64,000 nucleotides of DNA from Paludibacteraceae bacterium (GCA_905234835.1 CAJOIZ010000009.1:1-64000), one strand, 5' to 3'. Shown: positions 44,909 through 52,712, numbered from the stretch's first letter. Translations and numbers: made by a program. Notes: generated by a model from the letters alone, not told the origin.

Positions 44909-45919
44909 CTATGACAAGGCATGGAAACGGTTTTCAAGTTCCTTTATTCGATCCAGCAAGTTCGCGAATGGCAACTTCTCTCCGTAAATCATCGTCTGAC
45001 ACATCTGCCGATAATCCGCTTCCCAATCCGGCAATATATGTGCCAGTGGGCATAGCACTATATTCTTGCGGAAATCAACACTATAGTCCACATCTTTCAT
45101 TGATGTGAACACAGAGCGATGGTGCAACACACTTTCCCACAAAGCGTTGTCCGTCATGGCTTCCTTTGCAAAATCCAAGTCCATCATTCTCTCCAAGTCA
45201 TACAAATGGCGGGAACGACGATTAGCGGGAATCTCCCCATGTTCAACGGAGAACAACTCATGCAGGAGGCACGCTTTTTCCACAAAGGTCTTGGCTGGTG
45301 CGGCGGTGGTGATTACGGTATTGACAAGAGAGGTGGAAATGTTCGGGAATGCCGTTTCTATCAAGCTTTTGACACGGAGTGACACAACGGGTTCCATCAA
45401 TGAGCGCGAACCGACCTCCAATACAACCTCGTTTTTAAGATAACCATATCGTTCTTCGACCAACGACGGATAGCGGATGAAAATACGGCGGGGTTCGGGA
45501 TAGGTGGCATCTCCTTCTCCCTCCGGCTCGACATCAACACTTAATATCTCCGACAAGCCGTAGGTATCAATTCCTTTTCGCAAAGCAACCACTAGTTCTT
45601 CCTTGACATACATTGACGAGCGTTTTCGCAAGGTCTTGATTTGTTTTTTGGTCAGGTCGCCGCTCATACCATAAAGAGCAGGGTCTATGGCAATATCAAT
45701 GTCTTCCGAAAAGCGTTCTATCAGATTGCCCAGTTTCGACAGGGATGTTCCTCCCTTGAAGATGATATTGGTTTTCAGGTCAAGACTGAACAGGATTTGC
45801 AGCAGACATGACACCCATAAGTCTTTCTCAATGGCAGCGGCAGGAAGATGCACTTGCTCTTCCGCGCTGCGCAAGACCATTAGTTTCTGTGCGTCCGACA
45901 AAGAATGGAAACTATTCAT
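44909..45919 (-). CDS. abiEii: AbiEii-type nucleotidyltransferase toxin
   Basis: A 336-residue toxin of the AbiE type IV toxin-antitoxin family. The nucleotidyltransferase core is visible as IIFKGGTSLSK (53-62) and RFSEDIDIAID (69-79), with Asp73 and Asp75 as metal ligands. VEKACLLHELF and HLYDLERMMDL are typical of the C-terminal half. Homologues transfer nucleotides to tRNA or bind GTP and give abortive infection against phages. The start overlaps the antitoxin stop by 8 bp, so translation is coupled. Confidence 0.9.
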   Translation of the reverse strand: MNSFHSLSDAQKLMVLRSAEEQVHLPAAAIEKDLWVSCLLQILFSLDLKTNIIFKGGTSLSKLGNLIERFSEDIDIAIDPALYGMSGDLTKKQIKTLRKRSSMYVKEELVVALRKGIDTYGLSEILSVDVEPEGEGDATYPEPRRIFIRYPSLVEERYGYLKNEVVLEVGSRSLMEPVVSLRVKSLIETAFPNISTSLVNTVITTAAPAKTFVEKACLLHELFSVEHGEIPANRRSRHLYDLERMMDLDFAKEAMTDNALWESVLHHRSVFTSMKDVDYSVDFRKNIVLCPLAHILPDWEADYRQMCQTMIYGEKLPFANLLDRIKELENRFHALS

Positions 45920-46514
45920 ACAAATCCGTTATTTGTTTCTTTACCCATACGGGCATCAGTTTCAAATCCATTTCCGAGATGCGGGGCTGGCTGTCAAGCA
46001 CCTGCTTTAATGTGGCAAGTTGCCCGGATGTCAGGTTGTCCTTGCCTATCTCCTTGAGCGCAATGGCAACCAATTGTGCAAATGAACTTTCAAAAGCGAA
46101 GTTCTTGGGGGCTGCATGTTTGAACACAATGCTTCTGCCGTTTCTTATCTCAATGGTCCTGCTCTCGCCGTTCGTGATGTACACGGCATTCATAGGAACT
46201 TGCGTACTTAGTCCCAGTTTGTTAACGGCGTAAGCACCGGCAGGCGCGATGAGTGTCCTGTCACGGTTTGCAATGCATGCGGCTATCTCATCAAAGGTCG
46301 GGTAGATGACACCCAATCCCAGTTCGGTTTCAATCTGAGGATAACTATACACCCCTCTTGCCACACGGATAATCCTACCGTCATCAGCAAGCCTTTCTAT
46401 GGCTTTCTGAACGGCAGCGGCACTTCCATAGTGGGCGAAACGCTTCGGAGAAAACGCGACACCCCTTCCGCTCTTCTTTAATGAAGTTAATATCTTATCT
46501 TCAATAGATTGCAT
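45912..46514 (-). CDS. abiEi: AbiEi-type antitoxin
   Basis: The 200-residue antitoxin partner. The N-terminal winged helix (KILTSLKKSGRGVAFSPKRF to RVARGVYSYPQ, about 5-60) fits DNA binding and autorepression. The C-terminal antitoxin domain contains LIAPAGAYAVNKLGLSTQVP and VFKHAAPKNF. The ATG at 46514 is chosen over an in-frame ATG at 46565. The promoter -7 element lies at 46546-46539, so transcription begins after 46565. The gene precedes and overlaps the toxin gene, as in other AbiE operons. Confidence 0.9.
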   Translation of the reverse strand: MQSIEDKILTSLKKSGRGVAFSPKRFAHYGSAAAVQKAIERLADDGRIIRVARGVYSYPQIETELGLGVIYPTFDEIAACIANRDRTLIAPAGAYAVNKLGLSTQVPMNAVYITNGESRTIEIRNGRSIVFKHAAPKNFAFESSFAQLVAIALKEIGKDNLTSGQLATLKQVLDSQPRISEMDLKLMPVWVKKQITDLYE

Positions 46515-46538
46515 ACGCTTTTTTGTTGAAATTTGTCG

Positions 46539-46569
46539 CAAAAGTACTATAAGTTTACGACACATACAA
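46539..46569 (-). promoter_or_regulatory. Promoter of the AbiE operon
   Basis: Minus strand TTG (46569-46567), 20 bp, TACTTTTG (46546-46539), 24 bp before the start codon. Confidence 0.85.
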
Positions 46570-46680
46570 ATGTCTTAACAAAAAAATGCAGTTCTTTGGA
46601 CCGCAGCTTTCGGATGATGGTTGGTTCTTTGTTAGGATAATATCCGCACCAAAGGGACGAAGAAAAAAGCGGATCGGGGA

Positions 46681-46818
46681 GGCGATGTTCAAATATAATT
46701 TGAACGTAATAGACAAAACCATATCCGTTACAAGCGGCTCTGGGGAACCTGTCTGAATTCAATTCAGACGCAATTAACAAAGAAAGACAGAAGGCTATCA
46801 TGACGGTAGCCTTCTGTC
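46681..46818. repeat. Bipartite hairpin repeat, best single copy
   Basis: GTTCAAAT-ATA-ATTTGAAC (46687-46705) is followed by GTAATAGACAAAACCATAT, then ACAAGCGGCTC. GTCTGAATT-C-AATTCAGAC (46751-46769) with CGCAATTAACAAAG comes next. The hairpin CAGAAGGCTA/TAGCCTTCTG ends it at 46788-46816, the same stem as at 41785-41814. The surrounding gap (46566-46915) has no gene. Confidence 0.78.
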
Positions 46819-46915
46819 GGGATACGGAGTGGATAATATTACGGATAATACCGCACGGAAGGGACGATGGTTGGTTGCAAAAGATGCTTACCTATGTGTA
46901 TCTTTCCGCAGGCGG

Positions 46916-47065
46916 TTAAATGGCGTCATTCGGGTCACCGCCATCGGTTACGGGCTGCGTGTCGTGGGACGGGGTGATGCCACCACCGCCTCCGCTCGAG
47001 CAGAGCATGTTCACTCTAATGGTCTCTTCCGCTATAGAAAGCGGAGTCTGATATTCTCTTTTCAT
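46916..47065 (-). CDS. 49-residue small protein
   Basis: The frame begins MKREYQTPLSIAEETIRVNM, continues with LCSSGGGGGITPSHD, and ends DGGDPNDAI before TAA. Short genes of this pattern (KREYxTP start, a Cys-Ser-Gly-rich centre, an acidic DPND end) are frequent beside secreted-protein genes in Bacteroidales, by my recollection. Their role is unknown. It lies on the same strand as the InlB-repeat gene, about 300 bp further along. The Gly-rich centre and single Cys recall peptide precursors, but no export or maturation gene is adjacent. Confidence 0.6.
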   Translation of the reverse strand: MKREYQTPLSIAEETIRVNMLCSSGGGGGITPSHDTQPVTDGGDPNDAI

Positions 47066-47368
47066 GGTTGTAATGTGTTGGTTGTTTACTTTGTTTGTCC
47101 GCAGATTAAACAGATTAAGCGGATTGTGCTTTGCTTTTTCTGCGGTGGATGGTTAAAAAGCAGCGGGGCGGAGGCGTATTAATGGAACCCCTAAAACCCA
47201 ATTATGAAAGTTGCCTCCGCCCCATGCTGCGGTGTTGTTGTTCTTCTTTCGGGATACCGGTATGACGGGATATCGGGATAACGACGTCGGCGCGGGATAT
47301 CGGTATGACGAAAGGGGCATGTTATCTGCTGGTCAAAGACGTTGTTACTTTATTTCCTGACCTTTACT
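47066..47368. other. Intergenic region with hairpin and short direct repeats
   Basis: A perfect 11-bp inverted repeat (GGGGCGGAGGC at 47165-47175 and GCCTCCGCCCC at 47213-47223) could end the InlB-repeat transcript. Repeats of CGGGATAYCGGTATGACG type lie at about 47240-47315. No gene is seen. Confidence 0.6.
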
Positions 47369-49435
47369 TTATCTGCTCGCCGACGGCGTTGTAACGGATG
47401 CCGTCACGCTCCCGTTGCGGAGGTACTTCTTTACGGAGGCTCCGGATAATCCTGACTTTCCGGACTCTCCTGACACTCCGGAAGTTCCTGACTCTCCGGG
47501 AACTCCTATCTCCTCAATGCCGGTTGTGGTCTCGTTTTGGAGCACAATGCGGACACGGGGGTGTATCGCTTGCACAGCGTTGTTACCACTGTAGAAGTAG
47601 GCGCGGAAAGCACGGATGTCATTGACTACATTGGGCCAGTAAAGGTTGTTGTTCTGTCCGAGGAACAAGAAACCACTTTCTTCATTCGCATCTGCCATGC
47701 TATTTATCAACGAGGTCGGGTGCACCGTGCCGAAGAACTTGGTCTCGCCTACGCTCTGACCGGTTGTGTTGTTCGTGAAGGCATTGGCGGTGAGAGTCAC
47801 GCCCGTAAAGGTGGGATTGTTGATGTCCGCGCCTGTGAACTGTACGAGATACGGCGTGCGGGCGGTCATGGTCTCCGTGGTAATGGCTGTGACATTGAAG
47901 TCCAGTCCTTCGGCAGCGTCGCCTGTGACTGAAGAGAGGGTGTAGAACGTGGCTGCGCTCATGTCGCTGCTGCTGCGCTGTGCGGCTGTCAGGTCAAAGG
48001 GGAAGCAGACGGTGTTCCACATACCTGCAAAGAACTTGCGCATGATACTAATATCCATCGGCGTACCGTTGTATGCGGCAAGAATAGTACTATAGTAGGT
48101 AGTGTTCTCGTTGTCGTTAATATCCAGTGTCGAAGAGGTGTTGAGTGTAAAGGAAGCCGTGTAGAAGGCTGTCCCTGTGACTGTTACGTTATGGTTCTGT
48201 GCACCTGCGTCCGTCCAACTGCCGAAGCTGTAATAGGTGTCGGGCGTTGCTGTGAGCGGTACGCTTGTGCCGTAATCATAGGTTCCTCCGCCTGTAACAG
48301 TGCCATGTCCCGCCGAAGTAACGGTGATGGTGTACTGGCGCGTTGTCTGGTTGAACTGTGCAGTGTAGGTTTGGTCTTTATCGGCGGCATAGGGAGTCGG
48401 GCTCCATGTGTTGTTGAAGGTATATGTGTATTGGGCAGTCTGAGTCTTTGTCGGCGTTGTTCTGTCGTCAAACGCAGGTACATCTCCCTCGGTCACTGTT
48501 TCATGGTAAATCTCATCGCCGTTGCCGTCCACCCATGTGATGGTGTAAGTGGGTGTGGCAGGTGCAGCAGAAGGACAGCCCACTCCGTCAGAGAAGACAG
48601 CAACAAATTCTTCCGGTCCCCAACCGAGAGTTGTGTAAGGATTATCAGTGCTGATAAAGTTGCCGTCGCCGTCTCTCCATTCTATAAATGTGGCAGGAGC
48701 GGTGGGTGTGGCAGTAAGATCAACTTTTCTTCCAACACGGTTTGCGCGAGTATTCCTTGTTACCGTGCCTGTACCACATGCTGTATAGGTCTTGACATAT
48801 TCGTAACCACTTATGGTACCGCTGTTACATACGTAAAGAGTAATGGCGTTGTTTGTCGTCTGTGTGGCATCATGAAAACTGCTGCACAGCACGTACATCA
48901 CATTATGACCTGCACCTGTATAGTCATCGCCCACAACGACATAAGATTGATGATCGCCCACTGCTTCCTTGCCGTGATACCACCAGAAATCAGACGAGCT
49001 GTTATATGCTTTTGCGCCTGTTCCTGTAATATAAGCATCGAAGGCATTCGCATTCAGTCCCTGCGAGGCAAGTGCCGTGCCAGGGAGTTCGGAATCGTTG
49101 ATGTTGTATGTTCCGGCGGGAATATCATCAAAGCCTGTGACTGTGGCAGACGCGTCTACAACAAGCGTCACCCACACCTTGCGAGAAGGCGAACCTGACT
49201 GTTCTGCCACGATGACCACATATTTCTTTGTCGGATTAACGGGGTCATCGGGTGTAACAGTGACATTGAGGCTTGCATTGGTGACAGTCGTAGCTCCAAT
49301 AGCCACACTATTTTCCGTTCCCCAGATTTGTGCTTTCGCAGGAGCGGTGAAGCACAGCAGAGCGAGAGTGATTGCGCAAAGGAAAGCGCGTGTTCTGGCG
49401 CGTAGTGCGCCGTGGATTGGTTGTTGCTTTTTCAT
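47369..49435 (-). CDS. Secreted InlB-repeat protein with frameshifted C-terminal tail
   Basis: A 688-residue exported protein; signal peptide with an extended N-region ends at APAKAQ. Bacterial Ig/InlB-type repeats are visible in YTITWVDGNGDEIYHETVTE, YTYTFNNTWSP and YTITVTSAGHGTVTGGGTY, followed by SFGSWTDAG. A later domain with MRKFFAGMWNTVCFPFDLT is common in Bacteroidales surface proteins. Near the end eight Gly-X-Ser triplets (GESGTSGVSGESGKSG region) precede KKYLRNG. There the frame changes: reading on in the -1 frame gives ERDGIRYNAVGEQIK and a stop at 47364. The annotated frame instead ends in SVTASVTTPSASR. The conserved tail has therefore lost about 13 bp. Confidence 0.85.
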   Translation of the reverse strand: MKKQQPIHGALRARTRAFLCAITLALLCFTAPAKAQIWGTENSVAIGATTVTNASLNVTVTPDDPVNPTKKYVVIVAEQSGSPSRKVWVTLVVDASATVTGFDDIPAGTYNINDSELPGTALASQGLNANAFDAYITGTGAKAYNSSSDFWWYHGKEAVGDHQSYVVVGDDYTGAGHNVMYVLCSSFHDATQTTNNAITLYVCNSGTISGYEYVKTYTACGTGTVTRNTRANRVGRKVDLTATPTAPATFIEWRDGDGNFISTDNPYTTLGWGPEEFVAVFSDGVGCPSAAPATPTYTITWVDGNGDEIYHETVTEGDVPAFDDRTTPTKTQTAQYTYTFNNTWSPTPYAADKDQTYTAQFNQTTRQYTITVTSAGHGTVTGGGTYDYGTSVPLTATPDTYYSFGSWTDAGAQNHNVTVTGTAFYTASFTLNTSSTLDINDNENTTYYSTILAAYNGTPMDISIMRKFFAGMWNTVCFPFDLTAAQRSSSDMSAATFYTLSSVTGDAAEGLDFNVTAITTETMTARTPYLVQFTGADINNPTFTGVTLTANAFTNNTTGQSVGETKFFGTVHPTSLINSMADANEESGFLFLGQNNNLYWPNVVNDIRAFRAYFYSGNNAVQAIHPRVRIVLQNETTTGIEEIGVPGESGTSGVSGESGKSGLSGASVKKYLRNGSVTASVTTPSASR

Positions 49436-49734
49436 AAGCGTAAAAATTTAAGTTGGTTGTTAATTGGTTTTTAATAACGACCTCTATGTCGTTTGTTTGT
49501 CTATTTATTGTCTCTTTTTTATCGCAGGGTAGAAGCCTGCGTACCCAGCGGGCAGTTTTGGTGACAAATTGTCATTTTTCAAGGGTAGCGCATTCCTTCG
49601 GCAAGGGTAGCGCTAGGGTAGCGGAGAGTCAGCATCATGTGGCGGCGACATTGTGTAAGCGATATGGCAGTTTTTGCGACATTGTGTTGTACAGGTACAA
49701 ACAAAAAGTGAGCGTGAACTTTCGTTCGCTTCAT
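49436..49734. other. Intergenic stretch, no gene seen
   Basis: AT-rich leader of the InlB-repeat gene, then a stretch with AAGGGTAGCGC repeated near 49580-49620. The hairpin word AGCG...CGCT at about 49710-49730 is weak. No open frame has convincing content. Confidence 0.5.
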
Positions 49735-49872
49735 TTGATTTTCTGAGGTTCTGGACTACCTTAATACTTCAAACAAATGCACGGAAAACCCACGCTTAAA
49801 ACGCGAGCGTGCATAAACCGTACTTGAAGTATTAATGATTTTTCTAAAATTGTCCAGATTTCAGAAAATCAA
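49735..49872. mobile_element. 138-bp imperfect inverted-repeat element (MITE-like or RNA)
   Basis: The outer arms TTGATTTTCTGA (49735-49746) and TCAGAAAATCAA (49861-49872) are perfect. Further in, TCTGGAC matches GTCCAGA, and TTAATACTTCAA matches TTGAAGTATTAA. A small central stem CACGCT/AGCGTG closes it. No flanking duplication is clear. It contains no gene and could be a miniature inverted-repeat element or a structured RNA. Confidence 0.55.
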
Positions 49873-49977
49873 GTGGGCTTACAACGCTTTATATAAATAT
49901 GTATGTCCTGCACCGCCTACCGGTGCCAGTGTTTCATAGGCAATGATAATTTTATGTGGTTATGATATTATATGCAA

Positions 49978-50277
49978 TTAAACAGCTACTCCCGTGTGCA
50001 TCACATCCTCATACAACGGCGACGGATGCGCATCTTCCATCAAGACCGGCTCAATCAGCAGGCTGACCTTATCGACATCATGCCAGAGACTCTTGGTGTA
50101 ACGAAACCAATTGTCCCCGATAGAAGGAACAACAACAGCCACATCTATATCGCTATCCGGATGCTGACAGCCCTTGCTGTACGAACCGAACATATACACC
50201 CGCGCTTCATTGTTGAAACGGGGCATAATCAGTTCCTTGTACTTCCGAACCAGCTTCAGAGCCTCTGCTTTATCCAT
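49978..50277 (-). CDS. MNT-type nucleotidyltransferase (antitoxin)
   Basis: A minimal nucleotidyltransferase of 99 residues with MFGSYSKG (29-36) and SDIDVAVV (42-49), which supply the two metal-binding Asp residues. In MntA/HepT-type pairs such proteins AMPylate and silence the HEPN toxin. The start overlaps the HEPN gene by 22 bp, and the pair is transcribed on the minus strand. The last residues are HTGVAV. Confidence 0.88.
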   Translation of the reverse strand: MDKAEALKLVRKYKELIMPRFNNEARVYMFGSYSKGCQHPDSDIDVAVVVPSIGDNWFRYTKSLWHDVDKVSLLIEPVLMEDAHPSPLYEDVMHTGVAV

Positions 50278-50654
50278 AGTTGCAATTCTTTTGTGCTGTC
50301 AATCAGTTGGCGGCAGACGCGTTCCGTCAGAATACGTGCAAGTTGGTCTTTGTATTCAGGATAACGCGCCTGTATGTTGAACGTTGATATAGTGTCAATA
50401 AAATCCTTCTGCTCATCAGACATCTGCTCATACAATCCACATCCTTCAGCCAGACGTTTGTGGTTGTGTATGAACGGCGGCGTATCATCCCGCTTTGCCG
50501 ACCAGTATGCCTTTAGCGTCTTCTCTATGACTTGATGGCACATAAAAGCCACATACAGCCAACGTTTAGTGGTATATAGACTTTCCGCAGTGTCCAAATC
50601 ATACGCTGCAATATCCAACCAATAAGCAACTTTTTCTTCTCTTGTCATTCTCAC
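50256..50654 (-). CDS. HEPN-domain protein (probable RNase toxin)
   Basis: 132 residues of helical HEPN fold: REEKVAYWLDIAAYDLDTAE, YVAFMCHQVIEKTLKAYW and the HNHKRLAEGCG stretch. The canonical R-x4-6-H active motif is not clear at the usual place; ARYPEYK (96-102) occupies it, as in the subgroup of HEPN proteins paired with MNT. It may therefore be a weak RNase or a substrate-binding partner. The gene is upstream of and overlaps the MNT gene. An ATG two codons in would also serve. Confidence 0.85.
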   Translation of the reverse strand: MRMTREEKVAYWLDIAAYDLDTAESLYTTKRWLYVAFMCHQVIEKTLKAYWSAKRDDTPPFIHNHKRLAEGCGLYEQMSDEQKDFIDTISTFNIQARYPEYKDQLARILTERVCRQLIDSTKELQLWIKQRL

Positions 50655-50713
50655 AGCATATTCATTACTTCACATCTGCCGACAATGCTTTCGTTGCCCA
50701 CAGAATCTTCATT

Positions 50714-50869
50714 TTATTCATACTGTGCAACAAAATCATCCATCATCTTCATAACCTCGTCACTTGAATAAACTCTCCCCGCAGCAATGTCGGCTTCCGC
50801 CTGGCCAATCATGGCATTGATTTCAGCCATGGTGTATGGCTTAACATCCTGTAGTGCCGCTGTAGTCAT
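50714..50869 (-). CDS. 51-residue orphan antitoxin-like protein
   Basis: The preferred start is the ATG at 50869, because the -7 element of its promoter lies at 50928-50921 and covers the longer frame's ATG at 50923. The product reads PYTMAEINAMIGQAEADIAA, GRVYSSDEVM and a DDFVAQYE end. This matches the C-terminal half of small antitoxins that accompany RelE/ParE toxins (a helix, then a SxEEV and acidic tail). No RelE/ParE gene follows, since the next genes are the HEPN/MNT pair, so it is an orphan or belongs with that pair. Confidence 0.65.
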   Translation of the reverse strand: MTTAALQDVKPYTMAEINAMIGQAEADIAAGRVYSSDEVMKMMDDFVAQYE

Positions 50870-50920
50870 AAGTGAATCCTTTTCAGGTTGGGGATAATAG
50901 TAATGGATAGTTTTGGCGGG

Positions 50921-50951
50921 CAAAGGTAAGGGGTTTGTATGGATTGGGCAA
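50921..50951 (-). promoter_or_regulatory. Promoter of the orphan antitoxin-like gene
   Basis: Minus strand TTG (50951-50949), 20 bp, TACCTTTG (50928-50921) followed by CCCGCC. It decides the start codon at 50869. Confidence 0.8.
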
Positions 50952-51020
50952 GAGGAACGATGAATTTTTTACTGCGTGTTGGGCAGCTGCGCTGTTGGGG
51001 ATGAGGCTAAGGGGCATAAG

Positions 51021-51055
51021 AAAAGACGGCATACGGAGTATGTCGTCTTTTCTTT
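51021..51055 (-). terminator. Terminator of the exb operon
   Basis: AAAAGACGACATA and TATGCCGTCTTTT (minus strand) form a near-perfect stem with a four-base loop and T-runs on both strands. Confidence 0.85.
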
Positions 51056-51116
51056 GGTATTATGGGGGTGCGCCGTTATGACGTTTGGTCAGAGGAGCAC
51101 CTTGAACCAGCGGCAA

Positions 51117-51587
51117 TCAATAGTTGGTGCGCTGGGTAGCGGCGTAACTGATCTTGAGCGCATAGGCTCGGCGGAGCTCCTGCTTGATGTCAGAGATGAC
51201 ACCCATACGGGTCTCCTTGTCCGCCTTGATGGAGACAGTCATCAAACCCTGGTCCTGCTCGTTCATAGCCGAACGCTCGTTGATGATAAAGTCACCTATC
51301 TCACTCTTGTCGGCGAAAGCATCGTCCAACTGGATACGTGTCTCGGCACCGTACTGCTTGCGGTACTCCGCCGTGGGCGTACCCACATAGATGTAACGCA
51401 CCAGCGATTTCTTCTCCAGTTTGGTCAACTCCGTAGCAGTAGGGGTGGTGAAATGCACCTTGTAGGTTACCTCCTTCATCGATGTAACGGACATGAAGAA
51501 GAAGAGCAACATAAAGATGATATCAGGCAGGGAAGAGGTATTGAGAGCCGGCATCTCACGTTTGTTGTTTCTGCGTATCTTAGCCAT
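51117..51587 (-). CDS. exbD: ExbD/TolR-family protein 2
   Basis: A 156-residue biopolymer transport protein: short cytoplasmic N-terminus, one membrane helix (LPDIIFMLLFFFMSVTSM) with the essential Asp22, and a periplasmic domain. With ExbB it forms the proton channel that energises TonB or Tol. It is the last gene of a four-gene operon with two ExbD paralogues, a common Bacteroidota arrangement; the two may form heteromeric complexes. It begins 2 bp after the upstream exbD stop and is followed by a strong terminator. Confidence 0.92.
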   Translation of the reverse strand: MAKIRRNNKREMPALNTSSLPDIIFMLLFFFMSVTSMKEVTYKVHFTTPTATELTKLEKKSLVRYIYVGTPTAEYRKQYGAETRIQLDDAFADKSEIGDFIINERSAMNEQDQGLMTVSIKADKETRMGVISDIKQELRRAYALKISYAATQRTNY

Positions 51588-51589
51588 AA

Positions 51590-52171
51590 TCAGTTTCCTC
51601 CATAGTTTTTAGGTTCTGCCTCGGAGATCTTCTGGGGATAAATCTTCTGGATACGTTTCTGTGTGTCCTCGTCCAGTTCGTTGTAACCCATGTGGAAATA
51701 CTTGCGCGCACACTCGTCGCGGAGTTCGTTGTACGCCGCCACCAGTTCGTTCTGTACGTTGAGGTACGCCTGATAATGGGTGTCCACGTCGTTCTGCACG
51801 GAGATAACGTGTTCCTTAGTGTACTTGAGTACGCCGAAGGGAGCGCCGAAATCCTCCTCAAAGAGTTTTGGGTAGTAACTTTCGTCGTTTTCGTTGAGGA
51901 TGAATTTCTTGGCATCCTCGCGCAGTTCCTTGATGTCTTTGAGCTGTCCCTGCACCATGAGTTGGTCCGCCGAATTGATTTTGACAACGAGCAGATTGCG
52001 TTTGTTAATATCCGTGTCTTCCACTTTCTGGTCGGGCGGTATAGGTGCAGGCAGACGTCTTGCCAGTCCCTGATTGACATCCATAGATGTGGTCACAAGG
52101 AAGAAGATGAGCAGCAAGAACGAGATGTCTGCCATGGAGGAGGCGTTGATCTGTGGAATTTTCTTTGCCAT
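51590..52171 (-). CDS. exbD: ExbD/TolR-family protein 1
   Basis: A 193-residue paralogue of the following gene. The membrane helix SSMADISFLLLIFFLVTTSM carries Asp15. A long periplasmic insertion with charged helices (about 90-170, NENDESYYPKLFEEDFG to ARKYFHMGYNELDEDTQ) is absent from ordinary ExbD proteins of about 140 residues. The C-terminus EPKNYGGN is polar. Part of the exbB-membrane protein-exbD-exbD operon. Confidence 0.92.
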   Translation of the reverse strand: MAKKIPQINASSMADISFLLLIFFLVTTSMDVNQGLARRLPAPIPPDQKVEDTDINKRNLLVVKINSADQLMVQGQLKDIKELREDAKKFILNENDESYYPKLFEEDFGAPFGVLKYTKEHVISVQNDVDTHYQAYLNVQNELVAAYNELRDECARKYFHMGYNELDEDTQKRIQKIYPQKISEAEPKNYGGN

Positions 52172-52217
52172 AACCTAAACGTTATAGACAGTCCGTCACG
52201 AGGACAGGCTGTACTTA

Positions 52218-52700
52218 TTATTTTCGATTGAGCAGCCAGGTATAGCACCAGCCGAAGATGACAGCAAGTACCGTGCCGCAGAGGAGAATGTAAGTGAGGT
52301 AAATGCAGGCATCGCTGAGACGCGCCATATTACCTACGTTGTCCGTCCCTTCGTATCCGATGATATTCACTTTATCGGGGCTACCGAGCGACCAGCAGAT
52401 GATGATAAGAAGGACAAACGCAATTACCACTGCGAGCTGGCGAATCGCCTTTTTCGCGTCCGTTCTAAGTGTTTTAACAAACTCTCTGCAGACGAAACCA
52501 AGCGTACAGATGCATGCGAGGGCGAAGAGGATATAGTTCCAATTGAGCATCAAGTCAGAGAACTTAGGAATGTCAAGGAAATCTCCCGCGACCTCCAACG
52601 ACCCTTGCGAGCCTCCGGCATAGAACATAATCGAAACGATAATGCCTATTGCGAGGAGAACCCAAAGGGTGATTTTGGATATCAATTTATAGTTTTGCAT
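52218..52700 (-). CDS. Conserved membrane protein of the exb operon
   Basis: 160 residues with four hydrophobic segments (ISKITLWVLLAIGIIVSIMF, WNYILFALACICTLGFV, QLAVVIAFVLLIIICWSL and IYLTYILLCGTVLAVIFGW). No family motif is recognised. It sits between exbB (13 bp upstream) and the exbD pair (46 bp downstream), a place where Bacteroidota often have such a protein. A structural role in the ExbB-ExbD energising complex is a fair guess. Confidence 0.8.
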   Translation of the reverse strand: MQNYKLISKITLWVLLAIGIIVSIMFYAGGSQGSLEVAGDFLDIPKFSDLMLNWNYILFALACICTLGFVCREFVKTLRTDAKKAIRQLAVVIAFVLLIIICWSLGSPDKVNIIGYEGTDNVGNMARLSDACIYLTYILLCGTVLAVIFGWCYTWLLNRK

Positions 52701-52712
52701 AATACGAAGGGT

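Noticed and set aside
46515-46565. A longer start for the AbiEi antitoxin
   Set aside because: The promoter -7 element at 46546-46539 lies inside this stretch, so it would not be transcribed.
41100-51000. An integrated prophage or a transposon carrying the accessory genes
   Set aside because: No integrase, transposase, phage structural gene or flanking attachment repeat could be found. Only short hairpin elements are present.
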